54,093 nucleotides of DNA from assembly GCA_044227665.1 (NCBI GenBank), contig JBGAWK010000012.1, positions 1 to 54,093 on the forward strand, given 5' to 3'. The notes below the pieces were generated by a model, which had not been told where the DNA came from, did not search any database, and worked only from the letters and a program-made list of their open reading frames with translations. Position 1 is the stretch's first letter. Each line of letters starts with the position of its first letter. This document shows, in pieces, positions 32,979 to 42,453 of this stretch. Source of the stretch: JBGAWK01 sp044227665. Lineage in GTDB: Bacteria > Bacteroidota > Bacteroidia > Chitinophagales > JADIYW01. A program made the translations under genes and the position numbers.

Positions 32979-34067
32979 ATGATTTTTTGCCGAAGGCTTA
33001 TAGGTATTATTGCTATTATTGCTTTCTTACCTTCGCTAGCGCAGGATAATCATTGGATATTGGAAAATTACTATGGCATAGGTCATAATGTAAAAGAGAA
33101 ATTGACATCGAAAGATAATCCAGCACAGATGTATGAATTTTCTTTCAGTAAGCATGCCGATGGCTCTAAGTTATGGCACAGTTCTATGCGAATGCCTGAA
33201 GTAGGTGGCATGATAGCATTTGTAGTTCCTTCCTATACTTCGGTAGTAGGAAAGGGTATAGGCATAGGGGGAAATGCTAAATTTTGGCTTTGGCGTACAC
33301 CCGTTGTCAATGGCTATCTAAGAATAGGAGGTGGGCTAGGATATGTGTCGGAGACTTACAGCGACAACCCACAAAATAGCTTGGCATCTACACATTTTAA
33401 TATCTTTGGGCAAATACGAATAGGTGCAGATTGGAGACTCTCCAAGCACTTGGAATTGGTGACTGCTGCCAATTATAATCACTTTTCAAATGCGGGAATT
33501 TCATATCCCAATTCAGGCATAGATATGTTTTTGGCAACTATAGGACTTAGATATTCTTGGCAGGATGTAATGGATTTCCCCCGACCTTTTACTAAAGTTG
33601 AGAACTCGGAAAGAAAGCATGAATACAATATCAGATATGGAGTAGGAATCAGAGAGACATACAAAGGAAGCCCACAGAAATATGTAGTCCAAATGATAGG
33701 CATTGGATATGCCTATTATATAAAACCTGCTAATAAACTTACAGCACAATTAATAGTGGAATTGGATAATCATATCGGTAATAATCTAAGTGGGGACAAA
33801 GTGCCTTTGAAATTACCTTTATATATCTCTGACGAAATATTGGTAGGGAAAATAGGTGCTAGTTTTGGTATTGGTACATATATCTATTATGCTGGGGGCA
33901 CTCCCAAAGCTAATCTACTGCTATTACGTCTTGGGGTAAATTATTATTTTGCGCAAATGAAATTAAAATCCAATCATAGGATACAATTTTATTCAGGAGC
34001 ATTCATTAAGGCACACTCATGGAATGCAAATTTGCTCGAAATTAGTATGGGAATGGACTTCAGATGA
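32979..34067 (+). CDS. Lipid A 3-O-deacylase (PagL)-like outer membrane protein
   Basis: The product is 362 residues with a signal peptide (MIFCRRLIGIIAIIAFLPSLAQ). The central motif AANYNHFSNAGISYPNSGIDMF matches the active-site region of PagL/acyloxyacyl hydrolase family barrels, with the His and Ser of the catalytic triad (about H168 and S170). Alternating hydrophobic strands and an aromatic C-terminus (ISMGMDFR) fit an outer membrane beta-barrel. At 362 residues it is about twice the size of Pseudomonas PagL, as is usual for Bacteroidota members, with a second barrel-like half. It would remove a 3-linked acyl chain from lipid A. It converges with asnS with two bases between. Confidence 0.8.
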   Translation: MIFCRRLIGIIAIIAFLPSLAQDNHWILENYYGIGHNVKEKLTSKDNPAQMYEFSFSKHADGSKLWHSSMRMPEVGGMIAFVVPSYTSVVGKGIGIGGNAKFWLWRTPVVNGYLRIGGGLGYVSETYSDNPQNSLASTHFNIFGQIRIGADWRLSKHLELVTAANYNHFSNAGISYPNSGIDMFLATIGLRYSWQDVMDFPRPFTKVENSERKHEYNIRYGVGIRETYKGSPQKYVVQMIGIGYAYYIKPANKLTAQLIVELDNHIGNNLSGDKVPLKLPLYISDEILVGKIGASFGIGTYIYYAGGTPKANLLLLRLGVNYYFAQMKLKSNHRIQFYSGAFIKAHSWNANLLEISMGMDFR

Positions 34068-34069
34068 TA

Positions 34070-35509
34070 TTAGAATTGTGCATTTTGGGGTGTACGTGGG
34101 AATGGTATCACATCTCTAATATTTCCCATGCCTGTTACAAAAAGTACCAATCTTTCAAATCCTAATCCAAAGCCACTATGAGGAACAGAGCCAAATCTTC
34201 GCGTATCTAGATACCACCAAATATCTTGTTCTTGGATACCTACCTCCCGAATTCTTTGTGCTAATTTAGCATAGTCGTCTTCTCTCTGTGAGCCACCAAT
34301 TATCTCACCTATACCGGGGAACAATACATCCATGGCATTTACAGTTTTGCCATCCTCATTTTGCTTCATGTAGAAAGCTTTTATAGCTTTGGGGTAATGG
34401 GTAATAATCACAGGTTTTTTAAAGTGTTTCTCTACAAGATAGCGCTCATGCTCACTTTGTAGGTCAGTACCCCAGGCAATAGGATATTTGAATTGTTTTT
34501 TCTTGAAAGGCTTAGATTCTAATAATATTTCTATAGCTTCGCTATAAGAAATTCTTACGAAGTCATTGTTGGTGACAAATTCCAACTTGTTCAATAATCC
34601 CAATTCACTCCTATCTTCCTGCTTTTTGGAAGCCTCCTCTTCTGCATATCGTTTATCTAAAAATGCCAAATCTTCTGAACAGTTTTCTAAAACGTATGTA
34701 ATAAGATATTTCAAAAAATCTTCTGCCAAATCCATATTGTCATTCAAGTCAAAAAATGCAATCTCGGGTTCTATCATCCAAAATTCGGCTAAATGTCGTG
34801 CTGTATTAGAGTTTTCGGCACGGAAGGTTGGACCGAAGGTGTAGATTTTTGAGAGTCCCATCGCCCCTAATTCACCCTCGAGCTGTCCCGAAACAGTAAG
34901 ATTTGTTTCTTTGCCAAAGAAATCTTCTTTATAGTTTATATTGCCGTCTTCGGCTAGTGGAGCCAGATTTGGAGAGAAAGTAGATACGCGAAACATTTCT
35001 CCTGCACCCTCGCAGTCCGATCCTGTGATGATTGGCGAATGCCAATAGAAGAATCCATTGCTATCGAAATATTTGTGTACGGCAAAGGCTAGAACATGTC
35101 TTATTCTGAATATGGCACCGAAAGTTTGTGTTCTAGGTCTAAGATGAGCGATTTCTCTCAGAAACTCTAAGGAATGTTTTTTGGGTTGTAATGGATATAG
35201 TTCTGGGTCAGCAGTACCATAAACTTTTATTTCAGTTACCGACAATTCTATGTGCTGTCCTTTCCCTAAAGATTCTATTACAGTTCCCGTGAGTGCTATT
35301 CCTGATCCGGTGGTTGCTAAGCTAAGTAACTCAGATGAAATTGTATCAGGTTCAATTACTGCTTGCAATGTATTGGCACAGGTGCCGTCAGCCAAGGTGA
35401 TAAAGGTGACATTCTTACTCTCTCTCTTAGTGCGTACCCAACCGTTAATGGTAATTTGCTTGCCAATAGGCAGCGACTGGAAAAGCTTTTTAATATCCAT
35501 TTTTTGCAT
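34070..35509 (-). CDS. asnS: Asparaginyl-tRNA synthetase
   Basis: The 479-residue protein is a class IIb synthetase. An OB-fold anticodon domain comes first (about 15-115, with INGWVRTKRESKNVTFITLADG). The catalytic domain follows: motif 1 FAVHKYFDSNGFFYWHSPIITGSDCEGA, motif 2 TFGPTFRAENSNTARHLAEFWMIEPEIAF, and motif 3 GFGLGFERLVLFVTGMGNIRDVIPFPRTP. These distinguish AsnRS from AspRS. The two possible starts (35509 and 35500) are three codons apart; a -7 box at 35515-35522 precedes both. Confidence 0.97.
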   Translation of the reverse strand: MQKMDIKKLFQSLPIGKQITINGWVRTKRESKNVTFITLADGTCANTLQAVIEPDTISSELLSLATTGSGIALTGTVIESLGKGQHIELSVTEIKVYGTADPELYPLQPKKHSLEFLREIAHLRPRTQTFGAIFRIRHVLAFAVHKYFDSNGFFYWHSPIITGSDCEGAGEMFRVSTFSPNLAPLAEDGNINYKEDFFGKETNLTVSGQLEGELGAMGLSKIYTFGPTFRAENSNTARHLAEFWMIEPEIAFFDLNDNMDLAEDFLKYLITYVLENCSEDLAFLDKRYAEEEASKKQEDRSELGLLNKLEFVTNNDFVRISYSEAIEILLESKPFKKKQFKYPIAWGTDLQSEHERYLVEKHFKKPVIITHYPKAIKAFYMKQNEDGKTVNAMDVLFPGIGEIIGGSQREDDYAKLAQRIREVGIQEQDIWWYLDTRRFGSVPHSGFGLGFERLVLFVTGMGNIRDVIPFPRTPQNAQF

Positions 35510-35514
35510 AAATG

Positions 35515-35522
35515 CAAAAGTA
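35515..35522 (-). promoter_or_regulatory. -7 box for asnS
   Basis: TACTTTTG on the minus strand, exact TAnnTTTG, five bases before the first ATG and fourteen before the second (35500). If transcription starts within about five bases, the second ATG may be the true start. Confidence 0.5.
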
Positions 35523-35587
35523 CATAATAAAGATTAAGAGAGTTTTATTAAACTGGTTTTGTGATTTTTAAGGATAATATTTAGGCT

Positions 35588-36712
35588 CTATTGGGCTAGT
35601 CTTTTTAAATGAGTAAAATATTTTTTGTACCAAATTGGATTCATACAGGGTCTTTCAATATATATATAGAATAAGAAAGATAAAATTACTATGATTGTTA
35701 AATTAAAAAATAAAAACAGAATAAATGAATAAATATTAGCTTGAAATAGATGGAGTTTTCTAAATAAAATATTTATGAATCCAATTATAGGCAAATGGAT
35801 GAGATATATGGAATAGCACATACCTCCTATGGTTGTTATAATTTTATTTTGAAATATTACTTTTACTCTCCCATGTATTATATGGTAATATGAAAAAAAT
35901 ATTAGAGATATAAATAATAACATTCCTAAATTTTTACCAATATACTTCCAAAAAGTAATCGGTATCAAAAAGTAAAGCAAAATAATTATCCAATTTTTAA
36001 GCTTAAGATTAGTGTTGTATTTATTGTCTAAATATAAATCAGCCAATAAATAACCTACGAGAAAATAATTAATATGGTTTAATAAAATAATATATTTAAA
36101 TGTGTAATAATTACATGTGATTGAAAAGAAAAATATAGTAAAAACTAATAAAAATCTTCTAGTTTTTTTATTTAAGATAAAAATCTTCGTAAGTAATGGT
36201 GTTAAAATATAAAATTGTATTTCTAATTCTAAACTCCAAGCCACACCATTTAATAAAGGTTCTTCTCCTGGAAAAAATAAAAAATGCAGATAAAAAATAG
36301 AAGCAAAATAATGTTCAAAAACCTCAATGATATTGAATTTTTTTATGATTATAAAAACGAATAACATGATTGTCATTATTATAATATAAGGAGGTTCCAA
36401 TCTTGTAAGTCGTCTCATGTAGAAATTCTTCAGATTAATTATTCCATTATTATTCATTGCTTTTATGAAAGGTAACGCTAAAATAAAACCACTAATTACG
36501 AAGAATAATAATACACCGCTACTACCTAATGCGAAATTATCTAATATAAAATCAACAAAAGGAAGAGTAATATTTGAATTAATATTATACCTAAAATTAC
36601 AGAGTATATGAAACCATACAACAAAAAAAATTGCAAAAAACCTTAATCCGTCAATTTGTGCTATGTATTCTTTCCCACTTATTATCCTTCTTAAATTTGA
36701 GAGATTAATCAT
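35588..36712 (-). CDS. Acyltransferase family 3 membrane protein (OafA/YrhL-like)
   Basis: The protein is 374 residues with about ten hydrophobic segments. The N-terminal IDGLRFFAIFFVVWFHIL carries the conserved Arg and His of the family, and FYMRRLTRLEPPYII has the R-R-x-x-R-x-x-P-x-Y type motif. GVAWSLELEIQFYILTPLL and the late CYSIYLIHLPIIGF are also typical. These enzymes O-acetylate or otherwise acylate sugars of surface polysaccharides at the inner membrane. The gene is noticeably AT-richer than its neighbours, as polysaccharide genes often are, suggesting recent acquisition. It is read leftwards, 78 bases ahead of asnS. Confidence 0.9.
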   Translation of the reverse strand: MINLSNLRRIISGKEYIAQIDGLRFFAIFFVVWFHILCNFRYNINSNITLPFVDFILDNFALGSSGVLLFFVISGFILALPFIKAMNNNGIINLKNFYMRRLTRLEPPYIIIMTIMLFVFIIIKKFNIIEVFEHYFASIFYLHFLFFPGEEPLLNGVAWSLELEIQFYILTPLLTKIFILNKKTRRFLLVFTIFFFSITCNYYTFKYIILLNHINYFLVGYLLADLYLDNKYNTNLKLKNWIIILLYFLIPITFWKYIGKNLGMLLFISLIFFSYYHIIHGRVKVIFQNKIITTIGGMCYSIYLIHLPIIGFINILFRKLHLFQANIYSFILFLFFNLTIIVILSFLFYIYIERPCMNPIWYKKYFTHLKRLAQ

Positions 36713-36755
36713 GTCTAATTTTTTGTAAAATTACTAAAAAGGGTCTAAAAATATT

Positions 36756-36763
36756 TACATTTG
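36756..36763 (+). promoter_or_regulatory. -7 box for the 2OG oxygenase gene
   Basis: TACATTTG, exact consensus, 19 bases before ATG 36783. No -33 TTG at the expected spacing. Confidence 0.5.
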
Positions 36764-36782
36764 CAATATTAAAGTAATAGAT

Positions 36783-37730
36783 ATGAGCATCATCCCTGTG
36801 TTGGATTTGTCACAGTTTCTTGCTGGCAATGAGGAGCAAAGAAATAAGTTTGTTAAGGATTTAGGTAAAGCCTATGAGGAAATTGGGTTTGCCGCTATTG
36901 AGAATCATGGTATATCCCAAGAACTGATTGATAAATTTTATGATCAAGTGGAGTTATTCTTTGCGATGCCGGTAGCACAAAAAGAAAAGTACGAGATACC
37001 TGAGTATGCAGGACAGCGAGGATATACTGCATTTGGTCGTGAAAAAGCTAAACAAAGCGAAGTTGCCGACTTGAAAGAGTTTTGGCAAGTAGGGCAATAT
37101 GTAGAAGGAGAGATTATGTCCAAAGAGGATTATCCTGACAATATTGAGGTAAGGGAATTGCCTGAATTTAATGCTCTAGGCAAAGAATTATATAAAAGTT
37201 TTGAAAATACGGGAAGACATCTATTGCGAGCTATAGCATTGTATTTGCAATTAGAGGAAAACTATTTTGATGCCAAAATTCATAATGGTAACAGTATATT
37301 GAGGGCTATACATTATCCTCCCATCACTAAAGAACCAAATTCTGCTATAAGGTCTGAGCAACATGAAGATATTAATTTAATTACTTTATTAGTAGGGGCA
37401 TCTGCTGATGGCTTACAAGTATTGGACAGAGATAATGTGTGGCATTATGCTACCGCCGCACCGGGGCAGATTGTAGTAAATGTAGGGGATATGTTGCAGA
37501 GATTATGTAATAATGTGTTACGCTCTACTACACACAGAGTCGTAAATCCACCGAGAGAACTATGGCATACTCGCAGATACTCTATACCATTCTTTTTGCA
37601 TCCACGTTCCGAGATGCGTTTGGATTGCTTGCCTCATTGTTGTACTGAGGATAATCCTATACATTACGCTCCAATTTCCGCAGGATCGTATTTAGATGAG
37701 AGGTTGCGGGAAATAGGATTGAAGAAATAG
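36783..37730 (+). CDS. 2OG-Fe(II) oxygenase, isopenicillin N synthase-like
   Basis: The product is 315 residues. The N-terminal DIOX_N region reads PVLDLSQFLAGN to GFAAIENHGIS. The C-terminal double-stranded beta-helix carries the iron-binding facial triad H194-x-D196 (SEQHEDINLITLL) and H251 (STTHRVVNP), and the 2-oxoglutarate-binding R265-x-S267 (RRYSIPFF). It is therefore an intact iron/2-oxoglutarate oxygenase of the isopenicillin-N-synthase superfamily; in bacteria such proteins mostly have unknown substrates and should not be read as antibiotic synthases. The next gene begins only ten bases after the stop. Confidence 0.9.
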   Translation: MSIIPVLDLSQFLAGNEEQRNKFVKDLGKAYEEIGFAAIENHGISQELIDKFYDQVELFFAMPVAQKEKYEIPEYAGQRGYTAFGREKAKQSEVADLKEFWQVGQYVEGEIMSKEDYPDNIEVRELPEFNALGKELYKSFENTGRHLLRAIALYLQLEENYFDAKIHNGNSILRAIHYPPITKEPNSAIRSEQHEDINLITLLVGASADGLQVLDRDNVWHYATAAPGQIVVNVGDMLQRLCNNVLRSTTHRVVNPPRELWHTRRYSIPFFLHPRSEMRLDCLPHCCTEDNPIHYAPISAGSYLDERLREIGLKK

Positions 37731-37740
37731 GAATTCCGAA

Positions 37741-39192
37741 TTGTTTTTTAGTAATTTATACTTTAATATACCTATAGTTTTACTTAGGGCTTTTTATGAG
37801 AAATATTATGAGGGAAGGTATATTTATCAAACATCATACCCATTTGATATAATTTTATTACCCTCTCTAATACTTTGTTTTTTATTATTTTCAATAGTAT
37901 ATAGTAAATATAAAATTAGTAAAGGAGATATAGATTATAGATATTTTTATAGGTTATTGCTATTGAAAATTACTTTTGGAATATTAATGGCATTAATATA
38001 TATATATATATATGGCTATGGAGATTCGTTTGCATATTGGAATGATGCATGTGATATTGGTAGGACGTATTATTCTAATATGAGTCTATTGCCATATATT
38101 TTAAAGGCTGATGCCTCAGAACTAAATACGACAATTTTGGCAGGACTTATACATCCAATCATGAATGTAAGAGAGAACCTATTTATTACTAAGATATTTT
38201 CGTTCGTTATGCCTATTGCGGGCTTTTCTTATATTTCAGGTACTTTAATCATTGCTTTTTTTACAACTTTTGGTAATTGGAAATTATATCAAGCATTTAG
38301 GATAGTATATAATGATATCCATCTACAAAAGGTTATTTTTTTTCTTGTTCTAGTGATTCCTTCATGTGTTTTATGGGGTTCAGGATTGCTTAAAGATGCT
38401 GTGAGTTATTCTTTAATAGGATGGCTTACCTATCCTCTTATTGATATTGTGGTTAGAAATAGGTTTCGCATAAGTTATTTTTTTTATATTTTTGTATCTG
38501 TTTACATGATATATAACCTGAAGAAATATATACTATTTGCATATATTCCTTCAGTTGTTTTGTTATTGATTAATTATAAATTAAAAGGCATAAATACATA
38601 TATACGTAAAATTTTATACTTAATTGTACTTGGGAGTATTATAGGAGGTATATTTATTTTACAGAGTCAAATTGATGAAATGATGGGGCAATTTGCTATT
38701 GATAAGATAATTGAGACAGCAGGATCTCTTAATTATAACTTATCAAATATTGAATCGGGATCACAATTTTCTTTAGGCATTCCTATAAGTACTTCTTTAT
38801 CTGGCATGATAACTATATTTCCTTTTGCTGTTTTCGCTACATTATTTAGACCATTTTTGTGGGAAGTTCATAATATAGTTTCACTAGCATCTGCCATAGA
38901 GAGTTTGTTCTTTTTGTTTTTTACAATTTATGTTGTAAAAAAAGTATCATTAAGAAAATTTATTTCAAATATTCTTAATGATGGAATGGTGCAATTCTGT
39001 CTCATGTATTCGATTTTTTTTTCTTATGCAGTTGGTTTCTCCACATCGAATTTTGGATCCTTGGTGAGATATAAAATCCCTATGATGCCTTTTTATCTTA
39101 TGGGAATATTTATAATATATTACAACGAAGTAATTTCCAAGGGTAAGCCTTCAAGATTAGTAGACTTCTTTAATGGAAAAAAATCTAAATAG
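37741..39192 (+). CDS. Large polytopic membrane protein, possibly glycan polymerase or flippase-like
   Basis: I do not recognise a family. The product is 483 residues with about ten to twelve hydrophobic segments and a periplasmic-looking loop containing GYGDSFAYWNDACDIGRTYY (about 92-111). Small tyrosine- and isoleucine-rich stretches are frequent. Size and topology resemble Wzy-type polymerases or GT-C glycosyltransferases, but no catalytic motif is evident. The start appears to be TTG at 37741; no ATG is nearby. It is AT-rich and contains nine AT repeats (37996-38013) inside the coding region. Its end overlaps the inositol monophosphatase gene by 20 bases, so the genes 36783-39958 form one unit. 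Confidence 0.6.
   Translation: MFFSNLYFNIPIVLLRAFYEKYYEGRYIYQTSYPFDIILLPSLILCFLLFSIVYSKYKISKGDIDYRYFYRLLLLKITFGILMALIYIYIYGYGDSFAYWNDACDIGRTYYSNMSLLPYILKADASELNTTILAGLIHPIMNVRENLFITKIFSFVMPIAGFSYISGTLIIAFFTTFGNWKLYQAFRIVYNDIHLQKVIFFLVLVIPSCVLWGSGLLKDAVSYSLIGWLTYPLIDIVVRNRFRISYFFYIFVSVYMIYNLKKYILFAYIPSVVLLLINYKLKGINTYIRKILYLIVLGSIIGGIFILQSQIDEMMGQFAIDKIIETAGSLNYNLSNIESGSQFSLGIPISTSLSGMITIFPFAVFATLFRPFLWEVHNIVSLASAIESLFFLFFTIYVVKKVSLRKFISNILNDGMVQFCLMYSIFFSYAVGFSTSNFGSLVRYKIPMMPFYLMGIFIIYYNEVISKGKPSRLVDFFNGKKSK
37996..38013 (+). repeat. (AT)9 dinucleotide tract inside a coding region
   Basis: Nine AT units encode alternating Ile-Tyr residues in a membrane segment. A change of one or two units would shift the frame near codon 90 of the protein. 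Confidence 0.9.
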
Positions 39193-39958
39193 TTTAGTCA
39201 AAATTATTGCTGACTGTAGTACTTACATTACTGAAGTATGCAAGAAAAATGGCAACTTACAGGTTGTTACTAAGAGCCTCAATAGTTTAGTTACCCAAAT
39301 AGATATAGCTTCTGAGAATTTTCTTACGGATAAACTATCTAAATTTATCCCTGAAGCAACTTTTCTGACAGAAGAAAATACTATTGCTCAAAAGCAATCC
39401 CCACTTTATTGGATTATTGATCCAATAGATGGCACTACAAATTTTATACACGATGTTCCATTTTGGGGTGTGTCGGTAGCACTATACAAAGATGATACAA
39501 TCGTAATGGGGGCAGTAGCAGATATTTCACATGGGGATATATATGCTGCGGCACTATGTGAAGGTGCCTATAAGAATGGCACTAAGATTTGCGTTTCACA
39601 AAGAAACAAACTTGCCGATGCACTTATCGCTACGGGTTTCCCTTATTATGATTTTGGCAAAAATGAAGATTATCTCAAAGCATTAAAGTTTCTAATGGAA
39701 AACACAAGGGGAATAAGAAGATGTGGTGCCGCATCTATAGATTTGTGCCTTACAGCCTCAGGAACTTTTGATGGATTCTTTGAATATGGACTTTCGCCAT
39801 GGGATGTGGCAGCAGGAGCATTGATTGTGCAAGAAGCCGGGGGTGTTGTTTTTGACTTTTCCGAGAGGGATAATTGGCTTTATGGAAGGGAAATTATTGC
39901 ATGTAACCCCCACATCGCTGATGAATTTATTTCAGTTATTTCCAATTCTTTTAAGTAG
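39173..39958 (+). CDS. Inositol monophosphatase family protein
   Basis: The 261-residue product is a metal-dependent sugar-phosphate phosphatase of the IMPase/SuhB/CysQ fold. Signature residues are TEEN (66-69), the metal-binding DPIDGTTN (83-90) and SPWDVAAGALIVQEAGG near 210. Possible substrates include inositol-1-phosphate, fructose-1,6-bisphosphate or 3'-phosphoadenosine-5'-phosphate; sequence alone does not choose. The ATG lies inside the end of the preceding membrane protein gene. It converges with pyrG 11 bases on. Confidence 0.93.
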   Translation: MEKNLNSLVKIIADCSTYITEVCKKNGNLQVVTKSLNSLVTQIDIASENFLTDKLSKFIPEATFLTEENTIAQKQSPLYWIIDPIDGTTNFIHDVPFWGVSVALYKDDTIVMGAVADISHGDIYAAALCEGAYKNGTKICVSQRNKLADALIATGFPYYDFGKNEDYLKALKFLMENTRGIRRCGAASIDLCLTASGTFDGFFEYGLSPWDVAAGALIVQEAGGVVFDFSERDNWLYGREIIACNPHIADEFISVISNSFK

Positions 39959-39969
39959 CAAATTTTGGC

Positions 39970-41565
39970 TTAGCTCAAGGCGGCTTTAATGAATCCCATA
40001 AATAAGGGATGTGGCGTTAAAACAGTACTCTTGTATTCTGGATGGAATTGTACTCCTACAAACCATTTATGGCTTGGGATTTCTATAATCTCTACCAATT
40101 GTGATTCTGGATTTATTCCTGTAGCTTTCATGCCATTTTTTTCAAAATCTGCTAAATATTCATTGTTAAACTCATATCTGTGGCGATGCCTTTCCCATAT
40201 TAATGGGATCTTATATGCATGATGGACTTTTGAATTTTTATCAAGCGCACAAGGATAGGTGCCCAACCTCATAGTCCCCCCTTTTGCTTCTATCTTTTTT
40301 TGTTCCTCCATAATATCTATTACAGCATTTTTTGCTTTCTTATGAAATTCTCGAGATGTGGCATCTTTAATTCCTAATACATTTATAGCAAATTCTATCG
40401 TTGCACATTGCATACCCAAACATATCCCTAAAAAGGGGATATTGTTTTCTCGTACATACTGTATGGTAGCAATTTTTCCGTCTATTCCTCTATGACCAAA
40501 ACCGGGAGCTACGATGATACCATCCATTTTGCCCAGTATATCATTGGTATTCTCATTATTAATATCCTGTGAATGAAGTGGGTGAATGTTTACCTTGGCA
40601 AAATGATAGGCACCAGCATGTGTGAGTGCTTCATAGATAGAAATATAGGCGTCTTTTAGCTCCACATACTTCCCTACTAAGGCTATATTTATCTCATGCT
40701 TGGGATGTTTGTATTTATTGACAAATCCCTTCCATGCTTTCATGTCCGGCTCTATAGTAGAATCTAGATGTAGCATTTCTACCACTAGGTCATCTAATTT
40801 TTCTTTTTGTAACATCAAGGGTACATCGTATATAGATGGTGCATCCATGGCTTCGATTACCGCCCTATGCTCTACATTACAGAAATCGGCAATTTTTCTT
40901 TTGCGTTCGATACCTAAATGATGTTCGGTTCTGCACACTAATATTTTGGGCTGTATCCCATAGGATTGTAGTTCTTTTACTGAGTGTTGTGTAGGCTTAG
41001 TTTTTAATTCTTTGGCCGCACCTAAGTATGGCACTAAGGTCAGGTGCATGGTAAGATAGTCTTCCTGAGGAAGCTGCCATTTCAGCTGTCTTATAGCTTC
41101 TATATAGGGTAGTGATTCTATGTCTCCTACGGTGCCACCAATCTCTGTGATGACGATATCAAAGTCATTGTTTTTGCCTAATAGAAGCATCCTTCTTTTT
41201 ATCTCATCAGTAATGTGCGGAATTATCTGTACAGTTTTGCCTAGATAATCTCCTTTTCTCTCTCTACTTATCACATCCAAATAAATTCTTCCTGTCGTCA
41301 CATTGTTGGATTGAGATGTAGGCGTATCCAAAAATCGCTCGTAATGCCCTAAGTCTAAATCGGTCTCAGCACCATCATCGGTAACATAGCATTCTCCATG
41401 CTCATAGGGATTCATTGTGCCCGGATCTACATTGATATAAGGGTCGAATTTTTGGATAGTAGTACGATATCCTCTAGCAATAAGTAGCCGCGCAAGTGAA
41501 GCAGCGAGTATCCCTTTTCCTAATGATGATGTTACCCCACCGGTAACGAAGATGTATTTTGCCAT
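39970..41565 (-). CDS. pyrG: CTP synthase
   Basis: The protein is 531 residues. The N-terminal synthase domain has YIFVTGGVTSSLGKGILAASLARLL (ATP loop), KFDPYINVDPGTMNPYEHGE and EIGGTVGDIES. The C-terminal class I glutamine amidotransferase domain has GIIVAPGFGHRG, the nucleophile region GICLGMQ, and the His-Glu pair in QFHPEYKS. It makes CTP from UTP with glutamine nitrogen, and all catalytic motifs are present. It is read leftwards and followed by the end of the monophosphatase gene; upstream is kdsB in the same direction with a 51-base gap. Confidence 0.98.
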   Translation of the reverse strand: MAKYIFVTGGVTSSLGKGILAASLARLLIARGYRTTIQKFDPYINVDPGTMNPYEHGECYVTDDGAETDLDLGHYERFLDTPTSQSNNVTTGRIYLDVISRERKGDYLGKTVQIIPHITDEIKRRMLLLGKNNDFDIVITEIGGTVGDIESLPYIEAIRQLKWQLPQEDYLTMHLTLVPYLGAAKELKTKPTQHSVKELQSYGIQPKILVCRTEHHLGIERKRKIADFCNVEHRAVIEAMDAPSIYDVPLMLQKEKLDDLVVEMLHLDSTIEPDMKAWKGFVNKYKHPKHEINIALVGKYVELKDAYISIYEALTHAGAYHFAKVNIHPLHSQDINNENTNDILGKMDGIIVAPGFGHRGIDGKIATIQYVRENNIPFLGICLGMQCATIEFAINVLGIKDATSREFHKKAKNAVIDIMEEQKKIEAKGGTMRLGTYPCALDKNSKVHHAYKIPLIWERHRHRYEFNNEYLADFEKNGMKATGINPESQLVEIIEIPSHKWFVGVQFHPEYKSTVLTPHPLFMGFIKAALS

Positions 41566-41616
41566 AACAGAACCAAAAAATGTTATGGAATGTAAATGTA
41601 TTGTTTTTTATAGTTT

Positions 41617-42327
41617 CTACACATTAAGCATCTGTAATATTTTATCTACATCTTGTGGCGTATCTACGCCATAAGAATCATGGCTTGTTATTATTGTATT
41701 GATTGTCAGTCCATTATACATCCATTCTAATTGTTCTAAGTTTTCACTAAGAAGATATTTAGATTTAGTAAGATTTATATCTTGTATTATGCTGCTATGG
41801 AAACCATAGATTCCGATGTGCTTATAGAAACTCTCGGCATTATAGGGTATGGGGCTTCTTGAAAAATATAATGCTTCTCCATTGGACTTGCATACCACTT
41901 TTACAATATTGGGATTAATGAAGTCTTCGGCACTATCACACACGGAAACCGCTGTAGTAATTATATTTGGCAATAAATTACGTGCGATTTCATCTATAAG
42001 TTCTGAGGATATTAAAGGTTCGTCACCCTGAATATTTATAAATCCATCATATTTATCATCAGTATTTATATATTGAAAAGCTTCAAAGCATCTACTTGTA
42101 CCTGATTCATGGTGTAATTTTGATAAAAGAATATGCTTTGTAAATGTTGAGGCGTGATTATAAATACTTTCACAATCAGTGATAATGTAGGTCTCAGCAA
42201 GCATTTTGGACTGAACTACTTGCTCATATACCCTTTGTAATAAAGACTTGCCATCTATCATAGCCAAGGGCTTGCCCGGAAATCGTACAGAATCATATCT
42301 GGAAGGAATAATACCTACAACATTCAT
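41617..42327 (-). CDS. kdsB: 3-deoxy-manno-octulosonate cytidylyltransferase (KdsB)
   Basis: The product is 236 residues, near the usual 245-255. The N-terminal IIPSRYDSVRFPGKPLAMI is the nucleotide-binding signature, with GTSRCFEAF and NIQGDEPLI (metal-binding Asp) and FSRSPIPYN following. KdsB activates KDO with CTP for the inner core of lipopolysaccharide. Its position upstream of pyrG, the CTP-producing enzyme, in the same direction is suggestive of co-expression. Confidence 0.95.
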   Translation of the reverse strand: MNVVGIIPSRYDSVRFPGKPLAMIDGKSLLQRVYEQVVQSKMLAETYIITDCESIYNHASTFTKHILLSKLHHESGTSRCFEAFQYINTDDKYDGFINIQGDEPLISSELIDEIARNLLPNIITTAVSVCDSAEDFINPNIVKVVCKSNGEALYFSRSPIPYNAESFYKHIGIYGFHSSIIQDINLTKSKYLLSENLEQLEWMYNGLTINTIITSHDSYGVDTPQDVDKILQMLNV

Positions 42328-42453
42328 TTTAGTATATGCAAAGTTTTATACTGCATAATTAGTATAAAATTTGTTAAGTTAAACACTTGTGGATAAAATG
42401 TAGACTTTTCGGAACGGATTATGATTGCATTTTTATCAAAATATTGAATTAAG

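Noticed and set aside
36783..37730. An antibiotic biosynthesis gene (isopenicillin N synthase)
   Set aside because: Only the general oxygenase motifs are present and no peptide synthetase or other pathway gene is near.
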